From DASUFI01 sp036274635 (GTDB lineage Bacteria; Planctomycetota; B15-G4): DNA of 11,407 nucleotides. The position numbers and the translations under genes are program-made. The first letter of the stretch is position 1. Each line of letters opens with the position of its first letter. Positions 1-6,131 of the stretch are shown here, one piece after another. The notes beneath the pieces were generated by a model. The model worked only from the letters and a program-made list of their open reading frames with translations. It was not told the DNA's origin and searched no databases. The stretch spans positions 1 through 11,407 of the forward strand of contig DASUFI010000317.1 in assembly GCA_036274635.1 (NCBI GenBank), written 5' to 3'.

Positions 1-1049
1 ATGAAGTACTTCAGGTTGAAGAACCAGCGCAGCAGCATCTTCATGGGCAGCGTGCCCATGAAGAGCAGCAGCACGACCATGATCGAGAAGCGCGCGAAGC
101 CCAGCTCGTGGAAGAATTTCTTCAGCACGGTCTTGGCGAGCAGCGCGGGCAGCAGCAGGAAGTAGCCCAGCAGGAACACCAGCCCGGGCAGCTCGCGTAT
201 GAGCGGGTTCTCCGGCAGCCGCGTGTGCAGCCACTTGGCCCAGAAGTACTCGCTCAGGTTCACGTTGACCAGCGGCTCGATCTTGTGCGGGTCCCAGTAC
301 TCGAAGGGCCCGAAGAAGTTCCAGTTGGGGCCGCGCAGGAAGGTGCCCAGGATGACCAGCGTGACCCACAGCACGAGGAAGCCGAACAGGAACATCGAGA
401 TCGCGAACGGCCGCTCCTTGAAGGTGAAGTAGCCGTTGCCGCGCGGGTTGGTGTCGATGTACGGGATGACCATGAGCCCGAGCAGGATGAAGGTGGGCAG
501 GATCACGCCCGCGTACCACGGGTCGTAGTACACCAGCATTTCCTGCAGCCCGAGGAAGTACCACGGCGCCTTGGCCGGGTTGGGCGCGCGCGTGCCGGAG
601 GCCGGCTCCTCGATGGGCGCCTCGACCAGGATGCCCCAGAAGATGAACACGGCCGAGAGCAGCACGGTGGTGATGAACTCGGGGAAGACCAGGTCCGGCC
701 ACACGAGCACCTTCTTGTTCGCGTCGGCCGCCTCCATCGGCGGCTCGCCGCGCTCGATGCGCATGTCGTTCACGCACGCCTGGCGCAGCCCGAGGTACAG
801 GCAGCCCATGATCGAGAAGATCATGATCACGATGGGCATGTTGTCGCCCTTCGTGATGATGAGCTTGAAGTCGTGGTTCTGCGCGCCCACCACGAAGAAG
901 CCGGCCGTCAGCGCGGCGATCGTGGCCATGACGGCCGGCCGCGTGATGAAGCGCATCTTCCAGATGAGCAGCGTGAACCCCAGCGTCGCCAGCGAGATGA
1001 AGATGGCCGGCGCGGCCAGGGCGTTGAACAGGTCGTAGAAGGCTTGCAC
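1..1049 (-). CDS. Cytochrome b C-terminal-domain subunit of a bc-type complex (partial, continues past window start)
   Basis: This membrane subunit contributes the second half of cytochrome b, including part of the quinol-oxidation (Qo) site; 349 codons are visible and there is no stop before the edge. Two hydrophobic segments (about residues 10-30 and 38-56) precede the family-like core: WPDLVFPEF at about 117-125, a helix at 126-143, the Qo-motif region ending in APWYFLGLQE (161-170), and helices at about 181-198, 216-236, 287-305 and 321-336. The core resembles b6f subunit IV, but the protein is clearly longer at both ends. The start is GTG at 1049, with GGGGAG six bases upstream and the preceding stop 18 bases away. 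The canonical PEWY motif reads APWY, so the Qo glutamate is absent. Family assignment is confident; the C-terminus is unseen. Confidence 0.9.
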   Translation of the reverse strand, partial: MQAFYDLFNALAAPAIFISLATLGFTLLIWKMRFITRPAVMATIAALTAGFFVVGAQNHDFKLIITKGDNMPIVIMIFSIMGCLYLGLRQACVNDMRIERGEPPMEAADANKKVLVWPDLVFPEFITTVLLSAVFIFWGILVEAPIEEPASGTRAPNPAKAPWYFLGLQEMLVYYDPWYAGVILPTFILLGLMVIPYIDTNPRGNGYFTFKERPFAISMFLFGFLVLWVTLVILGTFLRGPNWNFFGPFEYWDPHKIEPLVNVNLSEYFWAKWLHTRLPENPLIRELPGLVFLLGYFLLLPALLAKTVLKKFFHELGFARFSIMVVLLLFMGTLPMKMLLRWFFNLKYF

Positions 1050-1067
1050 GCGTCGCTCCCCGAAGGC

Positions 1068-1841
1068 CTACATCGGTCCCGAGATGCCGCCGTCCTTGCG
1101 GACACGCCAGAAGTGCACGGCCATGAGCAGGCCCGCGATGAGCGGCACCGCCACGCAGTGCAGCACGTAGAAGCGCAGCAGCGCGCCCGCGCCCACGAAG
1201 CGCCCGCCCAACAACCCGAAGCGCACGTCGCTGGCGGGCGTGACGAGGTTCACGTCGTTGACCACCAGCAGGCTGGCCCCCGGCCCCTCGTGCCCGAGGA
1301 AGGGTGAGGCGCGCGCCATGTTGCTGCCCACCGTGATGGCCCAGATCGCGAGCTGGTCCCACGGCAGCAGGTAGCCGGTGAAGGAGAGCAGCATCGTGAG
1401 CAGCAGCAGGATGACGCCGATGTTCCAGTTGAACTCGCGCGGCGGCTTGTAGCTGCCTGTCAGGAACACGCGCAGCATGTGCAGCCAGACGGCCAGCACC
1501 ATCATGTGCGCGCCCCAGCGGTGCAGCTCGCGCATGATGCCCAGCGGCACGTGCTCGCGCAGCGCGATGATGTCGTTGTAGGCGTACTCGATCGTCGGGC
1601 GGTAATAGAACATCAGCAGCACGCCCGTGATCGTCTCGAGCAGGAACAGGAAGAAGGTGATCCCGCCCATGCACCACGTGAACGAGAGCTTGATCCCGCT
1701 CTTGCGCGCCTTCACCGGGTGCAGGTGCAGGAAGACGTTGCTCAGCGCCGCCAGCGCGCGGTTGCGCGGCGTGTCGGGATAGCCGTGCCGGAAGATCGAC
1801 TTCCAGAGCTGCGTGTCGGCGATCTTCTGCTTCAGACCCAC
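1068..1841 (-). CDS. petB: Cytochrome b6-type diheme subunit of a bc/b6f-like complex
   Basis: This is the diheme membrane subunit of a quinol-oxidising complex in the cytoplasmic membrane (257 aa; chloroplast b6 is about 215). Heme ligands are His107/His121, 13 residues between, and His228/His243, 14 residues between. The 14-residue spacing is the b6-type arrangement. Cys57 in WCMGGIT aligns with the b6 cysteine (YCLGGIT) that covalently holds the extra heme cn/ci, so a third heme is predicted. Other b6 landmarks are FYYRPTI (78-84), HRWGAH (107-112), GSYKPPRE (129-136) and GYLLPWDQ (156-163). The start is GTG at 1841, preceded by GGAGGAG with a six-base gap, 34 bases after the Rieske stop. 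It is very likely co-transcribed with its neighbours on both sides. The gene symbol is by analogy; qcrB would be an alternative. Confidence 0.93.
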   Translation of the reverse strand: MGLKQKIADTQLWKSIFRHGYPDTPRNRALAALSNVFLHLHPVKARKSGIKLSFTWCMGGITFFLFLLETITGVLLMFYYRPTIEYAYNDIIALREHVPLGIMRELHRWGAHMMVLAVWLHMLRVFLTGSYKPPREFNWNIGVILLLLTMLLSFTGYLLPWDQLAIWAITVGSNMARASPFLGHEGPGASLLVVNDVNLVTPASDVRFGLLGGRFVGAGALLRFYVLHCVAVPLIAGLLMAVHFWRVRKDGGISGPM

Positions 1842-1875
1842 GTGTCGCTCCTCCGCATGGTGCTGGCCCTGCGGC

Positions 1876-2448
1876 TCAGACCTTCAGGAAGGCCTCGTTC
1901 GAGATCCACTGCTTCTTTTCCCACTGGTACTTCTGGCTCTTGTCCACCAGCACCTGCCCGTCGTCCGCGAGCACGATACGGAAGCGCTCCAGCGGGCGCG
2001 GCGCGGGGCCCTCGAAGTTGATGCCCGACATGCGGAAGCCGCTGCCGTGGCACGGGCACTTGAACTTGTTGTCCGCCGCCAGCCAGTTGGGGATGCACCC
2101 GAGGTGCGTGCAGGTGGTGGACAGGGCGTAAATGCCGTCCATGCCCGTGCGGTCGCTGGCGGGGTCGGAGAGCACGTGCACCAGCCAGGCGCCGTTGGTC
2201 TCCTTGTAGCGCTCGTCCACGCCCAGGGCGATGTCGCGCGGGTAGCCGGCCTTGAAGGAGCTCGGCGGCTCGAAGAGCACGTTGGGGAACAGGAAGCGCA
2301 CGCAGCCCAGCAGCCCGGCGCCAGCGCCCGTCGCGAAGAGCACCCAGCCGGCCGCGACCGAGCCGAGGAAGCCGCGGCGTGTCGGGGCGGTGCCCCGCCC
2401 CGGGTTCTGCGCGCCGATCGCGCGCTGGCTGGCTTCGGTCGTGGCCAT
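1876..2448 (-). CDS. Rieske [2Fe-2S] iron-sulfur protein of the bc complex
   Basis: This 190-aa protein is the membrane-anchored subunit that takes one electron from quinol at the Qo site and passes it to a c-type cytochrome. The cluster motifs are complete: CTHLGC at 113-118 and CPCHGS at 131-136. The expected ligands are Cys113, His115, Cys131 and His134, with a Cys118-Cys133 disulfide. The N-terminus carries a twin-arginine motif (TRRGFLG, 23-29) followed by one hydrophobic segment (about 28-50), as is usual for an uncleaved Tat anchor, and then FPNVLFEPP, typical of bacterial Rieske proteins. The ATG at 2448 overlaps the stop of the upstream HEAT gene by one base (TGATG), implying translational coupling. 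A GGAG lies eight bases upstream. The reading frame stays open far upstream, but the Tat signal and overlap fix this start. Confidence 0.95.
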   Translation of the reverse strand: MATTEASQRAIGAQNPGRGTAPTRRGFLGSVAAGWVLFATGAGAGLLGCVRFLFPNVLFEPPSSFKAGYPRDIALGVDERYKETNGAWLVHVLSDPASDRTGMDGIYALSTTCTHLGCIPNWLAADNKFKCPCHGSGFRMSGINFEGPAPRPLERFRIVLADDGQVLVDKSQKYQWEKKQWISNEAFLKV

Positions 2449-3554
2449 CAGGAGTTCTCCGGGGATTCGCCGCGGTCGTGCAGCGCGCCGAGCGCGGCGG
2501 ATCGTACTTTGAGGGAGGGGTCGTCGGCCTCGAGCGCGCGCAGCAGCGGCCCGAGGGCCGGGTCGCGGCTCTTGCCGGCGGCGCGGCAGGCCGACACCAG
2601 GAACTGCTCCACGACCGTGGCGCGCGCGGCGGCGCGGCTGTCCTCGTCGCGCAGCGCGGCGTCGGGGCCGTCCAGGCTGGCATCGCCGTCGTAGTTGGCG
2701 CGCACCAGCAGCGCCGGCAGCCCCGGCGCGGAGCGCGCGTCGCCCGCGTCGGCCAGCGCCAGGATGGCGTTGCGCTGCAGGACTCCGTCGCCCTGCCCGA
2801 GCTGGTCCGCGACCGCGTCGGCCGCGGCGCCGTCGCCGCCCGCCGCGAGCCGGCCCAGCGCCGCCAGCGCGATGAAGCGCTCCTCGTCGCTGCCGTCCCG
2901 CAGCACGCCCGCCAGCGCCTCGCGCGCGGCTGGGTCGCGCATCTCGGCCAGGGCGGCCAGCGCGGAGAGCCGCACGGTGCCGTCCTCGTCGGACAGCGCC
3001 GAGAGGGCGATGGCCGTGAGCTCCGGCGCGCGCTTCCACTGCAGCACCGCCAGCAGCCACTGGCGCGTGAGCGCCGCCTGCTCGCGCTCGGCAGCGCCGA
3101 CGCCGGGCGGCGGCGGCGTGCCAAACTCGGCCCACAGGGCGGCCAGCTCGGAGGCCGGCACGGCATCCAGGTTCAGGCTGCCGCGGCGCAGGCCATCGGC
3201 CAGCTCGTGCATGGCCTGCCAGCGACCATGCGGGCCGGCGGCGGAGCGGATCTCGGCCAGCACCTCGCGCGCGTCGTCCGGCGAGCCCCCCACCAGCAGC
3301 CGCAGCCCGAGCCAGGCCGCCGTGAGCGTGGCCACCAGGATGAGCGGGAAGACGAAGAACTGCGGCAGGGCCGAGAGGAAGCCGCCCGGGACGTGCTGCG
3401 CCGGCTCCTCGTCCAGCGGCAGGCCGAGCTCCGGCGCCCGTCCCTCCTCCGGAAACGGCGACGCGGGAGCGACGGGCTGCTCGTCGATCGTCGCGCGGGT
3501 CGAGGGGTCCAAGGGGCCGAGTTTCCGGGGACGGGCGGAATCAGCGCGGAGCAT
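2448..3554 (-). CDS. HEAT-repeat membrane protein heading the bc-complex operon
   Basis: From the ATG at 3554 this is a 368-aa protein. It has a polar, proline-rich N-terminus, one clear membrane segment (about residues 59-88, starting LSALPQFFVFPLI), and a helical C-terminal half of degenerate HEAT-type repeats. Examples of repeat units are VRLSALAALAEM, ERFIALAALGRL, LQRNAILALADA and VRSAALGALHD. HEAT repeats form a protein-binding solenoid; here the solenoid is tethered to the membrane. Its stop overlaps the Rieske ATG (TGATG), so it is translationally coupled to the bc complex and may be an assembly or accessory subunit (inference). The start is uncertain. The frame is open to 3680, but that extension would run through the long palindrome. 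The ATG at 3554 has no good ribosome binding site, and a TTG at the LDPSTR segment is an alternative. Confidence 0.75.
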   Translation of the reverse strand: MLRADSARPRKLGPLDPSTRATIDEQPVAPASPFPEEGRAPELGLPLDEEPAQHVPGGFLSALPQFFVFPLILVATLTAAWLGLRLLVGGSPDDAREVLAEIRSAAGPHGRWQAMHELADGLRRGSLNLDAVPASELAALWAEFGTPPPPGVGAAEREQAALTRQWLLAVLQWKRAPELTAIALSALSDEDGTVRLSALAALAEMRDPAAREALAGVLRDGSDEERFIALAALGRLAAGGDGAAADAVADQLGQGDGVLQRNAILALADAGDARSAPGLPALLVRANYDGDASLDGPDAALRDEDSRAAARATVVEQFLVSACRAAGKSRDPALGPLLRALEADDPSLKVRSAALGALHDRGESPENS

Positions 3555-3568
3555 AAGGAATCGCGGAC

Positions 3569-3640
3569 GCCTCGGAAAGTGCGTGGAGCGGCCCGTGCCT
3601 TTCGCGGAGCGACCGGACCGCTCCACGCCCTTTCCGAGGC
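3569..3640. repeat. Long imperfect palindrome (23-bp arms, about 26-nt centre)
   Basis: The left arm 3569-3591 pairs with the right arm 3618-3640 over 23 positions with a single mismatch (T3580 against C3629). After one more mismatch the stem gains three further pairs (3593-3595 with 3614-3616), leaving a loop of about 18 nt. The outer end reads GCCTCGGAAAG and the inner part GCGTGGAGCGG. It lies between two divergent genes, so it is not an ordinary end-of-gene terminator, and no T-tract flanks either side. It could be a dispersed palindromic repeat of REP/MITE type, a cruciform or protein-binding site, or a leader hairpin of the bc operon. Confidence 0.85.
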
Positions 3641-3828
3641 TGTCCAAGCGCACATGTCGGCGGCCGCGATCCGTTGACAAGCGGTCGCGAGGATCAGGTC
3701 AGGAGCGCGGCTGGGGACAAGCTGCCAGCCGACCCGAGTCATGGGTGCCCCGCCGGCGACGCGGCCGGCAACTCGCCAGCCGGCGCCATCACCTGCCCGT
3801 CCACGGCGCTCATCATCACTCTGCCCAC

Positions 3829-3857
3829 TTGGCATCGGCTCGCAGGAACGGTACGCA
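3829..3857 (+). promoter_or_regulatory. Probable promoter for the DedA-ATP-grasp gene, giving a nearly leaderless mRNA
   Basis: TTGGCA (3829-3834) and TACGCA (3852-3857) are separated by 17 bases, matching a sigma-70-like layout. The -10 element ends eight bases before the ATG at 3866, so transcription would begin at or next to the start codon. The element resembles the TTGGTA/TACGAT pair before the gene at 5755. It also supports choosing 3866 over the upstream TTG at 3674. Confidence 0.45.
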
Positions 3858-3865
3858 GGCCCACC

Positions 3866-5629
3866 ATGCTGCTCGCCCACACCCTGCTGCAGGCCGCCGG
3901 CTCCGCGGCCGGCCCGGTCGAGCGGCACCTGACGGAGCTGGCGGCGAGCCTGCAGGCCTGGCCCGAGGCCGTGCGCGGCGTGGTGCTGGCGGTGGCCACC
4001 TTCATCAGCGAGGACCTGACGACCATCTTCGCCGGGCTGCTCGTGGCGCGCGGCAAGCTCGACTTCACCTCCGCGCTCATCGCGTGCACGGCGGGCATCT
4101 GGGTCGGCGACGGCGGCCTGTGGGCGCTGGGGCGGCTCTTCGGACGTCCGGCGCTGCGCCTGCCGCTCATGCGGCGCTGGATCCCGCCCGAGAGCGTGGC
4201 GCGCGCCGAGCGCTGGTTCGCGCACCGCGGGCTGCGCGTGGTCATCGTCTCGCGCTTCCTGCCGGGCAGCCGCGTGGCGGCCTTCTTCACCGCCGGCATG
4301 CTCGGGGCGCGCGCCTCGTGGTTCCTCGGCTGGGCGCTGCTGGCGGCGCTGGTGTGGACGCCCATGCTCCTGGGCGCGGCCGTCATCGCGGCGCCGCAGA
4401 TCGAGCAGGGCATCTCGAACCTGCTGCAGCTGCAGGGCGGCTGGCGCTTCGTCGCGCCGGTGCTCTCCTTCGTCGTGCTCGTCTGCGTGCTGCGCGGGCT
4501 CGAGCTGGCCAGCGACTGGCGCGCCCGCCGGCTGTGGCGCGCGAAATGGGTGCGGCGTCTGCGCTGGGAGTTCTGGCCGCGGTGGCTGCTGTGCGCGCCG
4601 TGCCTGCCCTGGTATCTGCTGCTGGCCGCGCGGCACCGGTCGCTCACGCTGCCCGCCCTCGCCAACCCGGGGCTGCAAGCGCATGAGGACAGCAAGGCCC
4701 TTGTCCTGCAGGCGCTGGTGGCGGGGCGGGCCGAGGCGCAGGTCTTCGTGGCGCGCACGTGCCGGCTGCAGACGGCGCTGGACGGCGGCACGCCCGAAGC
4801 GGCCGCCGCCGAGGCGCGCTGGCTGGACCTGTCGGCGTGGATGGCGCGAGAGGCCCTCGACTTCCCGCTCGTCCTGAAGCCCGACGTCGGCCGGCGCGGC
4901 CACGGCGCGCGACTCGTGAGCACCGAGGCCGAGGCCCGCAGCTACCTGCGCGCGATGCCGTTCGCGGCCGTTGCCCAGGAGTACGCGCCCGGACCGCACG
5001 AGCTGGGCATCGTCTGGGTGCGCGCGCCGGGCGAGGCGCAGGGCCGCATCCTGTCCGTCACCGAGAAGGTCTTCCCCGAGGTCGTGGGCGACGGCGAGCA
5101 CGACCTGCACGACCTCATCCTGCTGCACCCGCGCGCCGTGCTGCAGCACCGCCTCTTCCTCCGCGGCCACGCCGAGCAGCTCGACTGGATCCCTGGCCTC
5201 GGCGCGCAGGTGCCGCTGGTCACCGCCGGCCACGACTCGCAGGGGGCGATCTTCAAGGACGACACGCGCCTGGCCGGCGACGCGCTGCGCGCGCGCCTCG
5301 ACGCGCTCGTGCCGCCCGACGCGGGCCTGTGCCTCGGCCGCTTCGAGCTGCGCGTGCCGGATCTCGCGGCCCTGCAGCGCGGCGAGGGCTTCCGCATCGT
5401 GGAGTTCGGCAGCGTGGCGGCCGAGGCCACGCCCCTCGACGACCCGCAGCTCGGGCCGTGGCGCGGGCTCCGGCTCGCGTGGCGCACGCTCATCGCGCAG
5501 TGGCGCCTGCTGTTCGAGATCGGCGCCGCGAACCGCGCCGCGGGCCACCGCGCGGCGGGCGCCGGCACTCTCTGGCGGCGCTGGCGCGAGTCCCGACGCC
5601 TCCGCAAGTGGCACCCGCCCGCGGACTGA
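3866..5629 (+). CDS. DedA (SNARE-associated/VTT) membrane domain fused to an ATP-grasp ligase-like domain
   Basis: This is a 587-aa two-domain protein. Residues about 30-210 are DedA-like: FISED (47-51), then a re-entrant region, GIWVGDGGLWALGRLFGRP (78-96) with the GD pair, and RFLPGSR (130-136) followed by AGMLG, with further helices to about 210. DedA proteins are membrane lipid transporters or scramblases, some acting on undecaprenyl phosphate. Residues about 235-575 resemble membrane-associated ATP-grasp enzymes of the D-Ala-D-Ala ligase fold. Landmarks are FWPRWL and LTLPALANPG (261-270), the lysine segment DFPLVLKPD (K338), QEYAPGP (371-377), VTEK (398-401), GRFELRV (491-497) and EFGSVAAEAT (513-522). 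ATP-grasp enzymes join a carboxylate to an amine or similar nucleophile using ATP. The substrate is unknown; an envelope lipid or glycan precursor is an inference. The usual ExN metal-binding Asn appears to be Gly515. The frame is open back to a TTG at 3674. Confidence 0.85.
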   Translation: MLLAHTLLQAAGSAAGPVERHLTELAASLQAWPEAVRGVVLAVATFISEDLTTIFAGLLVARGKLDFTSALIACTAGIWVGDGGLWALGRLFGRPALRLPLMRRWIPPESVARAERWFAHRGLRVVIVSRFLPGSRVAAFFTAGMLGARASWFLGWALLAALVWTPMLLGAAVIAAPQIEQGISNLLQLQGGWRFVAPVLSFVVLVCVLRGLELASDWRARRLWRAKWVRRLRWEFWPRWLLCAPCLPWYLLLAARHRSLTLPALANPGLQAHEDSKALVLQALVAGRAEAQVFVARTCRLQTALDGGTPEAAAAEARWLDLSAWMAREALDFPLVLKPDVGRRGHGARLVSTEAEARSYLRAMPFAAVAQEYAPGPHELGIVWVRAPGEAQGRILSVTEKVFPEVVGDGEHDLHDLILLHPRAVLQHRLFLRGHAEQLDWIPGLGAQVPLVTAGHDSQGAIFKDDTRLAGDALRARLDALVPPDAGLCLGRFELRVPDLAALQRGEGFRIVEFGSVAAEATPLDDPQLGPWRGLRLAWRTLIAQWRLLFEIGAANRAAGHRAAGAGTLWRRWRESRRLRKWHPPAD

Positions 5630-5655
5630 GCCATGCGGGCGCCGCGCCACCCGCC

Positions 5656-5683
5656 TTGGTATTTCCGCGCGCCGCCCTACGAT
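5656..5683 (+). promoter_or_regulatory. Probable sigma-70-like promoter for the TRL-like lipoprotein gene
   Basis: TTGGTA (5656-5661) and TACGAT (5678-5683) are 16 bases apart. A start site near 5690 would give a leader of about 65 nt before the ATG at 5755. The promoter sits 26 bases after the DedA-fusion stop, so the lipoprotein gene is probably transcribed independently. Confidence 0.5.
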
Positions 5684-5690
5684 GCGCCGC

Positions 5691-5732
5691 GGCCGGCCAT
5701 CGCCGGCCAGGGATCGGGTCCCCCACGGACCC
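5691..5732 (+). promoter_or_regulatory. Two consecutive hairpins in the 5' leader of the TRL-like gene
   Basis: The first hairpin pairs GGCCGGC (5691-5697) with GCCGGCC (5702-5708) around a four-base loop. The second pairs GGGTCC (5716-5721) with GGACCC (5727-5732) around a five-base loop. The first begins at the predicted transcription start and could act as an mRNA-stabilising 5' stem-loop. The ribosome binding site GGGAGG (5745-5750) lies outside both. Neither matches a riboswitch I know. Confidence 0.45.
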
Positions 5733-5754
5733 CTGCTTGCTCACGGGAGGTTGC

Positions 5755-6069
5755 ATGAAGCTCTCCAGGTACCTGGCCGTTCCGATGCTGGCCGTCGCGC
5801 TCACCGGTTGCGCCATGGCCAGCTCGCCGGTCACCGGCTTCTTCTACATGGACGTGAAGGGTCCGGCCGGCGTCACCGACAATGCCGCCTCCACCAAGGT
5901 GGGCCGCGCGACCTGCAAGTCGTACCTGGGCATCTGCGGCACCGGCGACGCGAGCATCGAGGCCGCCGCCAAGTCGGCCGGCATCACGAAGGTCCACCAC
6001 GTGGACTTCGAGAGCTACTCGATCCTCGGCGTCTACGCGACGTTCACGACGGTCGTGTACGGCGAGTGA
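5755..6069 (+). CDS. TRL-like family lipoprotein
   Basis: This 104-aa lipoprotein belongs to the TRL-like family (recalled as PF13146), first named for a tRNA-associated locus and common in spirochaetes and other environmental bacteria. Its molecular role is unknown. A short signal peptide (MKLSRYL then a hydrophobic stretch) ends in the lipobox LTGC (16-19), so Cys19 should be lipidated. Family landmarks are GFFYMDVKGP (28-37), a conserved-looking Gly/Cys segment VGRATCKSYLGI (49-60), GDASIEAAAKSAGITKV (64-80) and the C-terminal ILGVYATFTTVVYG (90-103). The ATG has GGGAGG four bases upstream. Its promoter and structured leader indicate independent transcription, and a strong hairpin follows the stop. 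Confidence 0.88.
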   Translation: MKLSRYLAVPMLAVALTGCAMASSPVTGFFYMDVKGPAGVTDNAASTKVGRATCKSYLGICGTGDASIEAAAKSAGITKVHHVDFESYSILGVYATFTTVVYGE

Positions 6070-6077
6070 ACTCGCGG

Positions 6078-6121
6078 CCCCGTGCGGCGGGGACGCGCGC
6101 CTGCGCGTCCTCGCCGCGGGG
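6078..6121. terminator. Strong GC-rich hairpin between convergent genes, candidate bidirectional terminator
   Basis: A stem of about 15 pairs (6084-6098 with 6103-6117, including one G-T pair) closes a four-base loop. It is extended by CCCC/GGGG pairing across a two-base bulge (6078-6081 with 6118-6121). It lies nine bases after the TRL-like stop and eleven bases beyond the stop of the convergent minus-strand lipoprotein gene. Neither side has a T-tract, so intrinsic termination is inferred from position and stem strength. Confidence 0.6.
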
Positions 6122-6131
6122 CGCAGCTGCA

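Larger units (their letters stand above)
3555..3865. other. Divergent intergenic region between the bc operon and the DedA fusion gene
   Basis: About 311 bases separate the likely starts of the two divergent genes. Seen inside are the long palindrome at 3569-3640 and a probable plus-strand promoter at 3829-3857. A TATGCT hexamer on the minus strand (3555-3550) could be a -10 for the bc operon, but it has no convincing -35. Open frames cross this region on both strands, with no start context or family match supporting coding. No RNA gene is recognised. Confidence 0.55.

Noticed and set aside
108..1307. Long plus-strand open frame of 399 codons opposite the cytochrome b genes
   Set aside because: Its product is a low-complexity run of Arg, His, Glu and Gln, as expected opposite GC-rich membrane-protein genes. 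The minus strand encodes clear cytochrome b sequences.
2302..2313. Lipobox-like LLGC at residues 46-49 of the Rieske protein
   Set aside because: It sits at the end of the Tat-type anchor and is followed directly by the conserved FPNVLFEPP segment. Rieske proteins of this kind normally keep the anchor.
3674..3679. TTGACA, a perfect -35 hexamer
   Set aside because: No -10-like hexamer occurs 15-19 bases downstream, so it is probably chance.
3555..3680. Extended N-terminus of the HEAT protein starting at 3680
   Set aside because: The added 42 residues would be encoded by the palindrome, look basic and low-complexity, and have no start context.
3674..3865. Upstream TTG extension of the DedA fusion protein by 64 residues
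   Set aside because: It has no ribosome binding site and no family resemblance, and a promoter-like element lies inside it just before the ATG at 3866.
3173..5650. Minus-strand open frame of 825 codons
   Set aside because: It lies antisense to the DedA-ATP-grasp gene and runs through the palindrome and into another frame of the HEAT gene. The product has no domain-like segments and reflects stop-codon scarcity at high GC.
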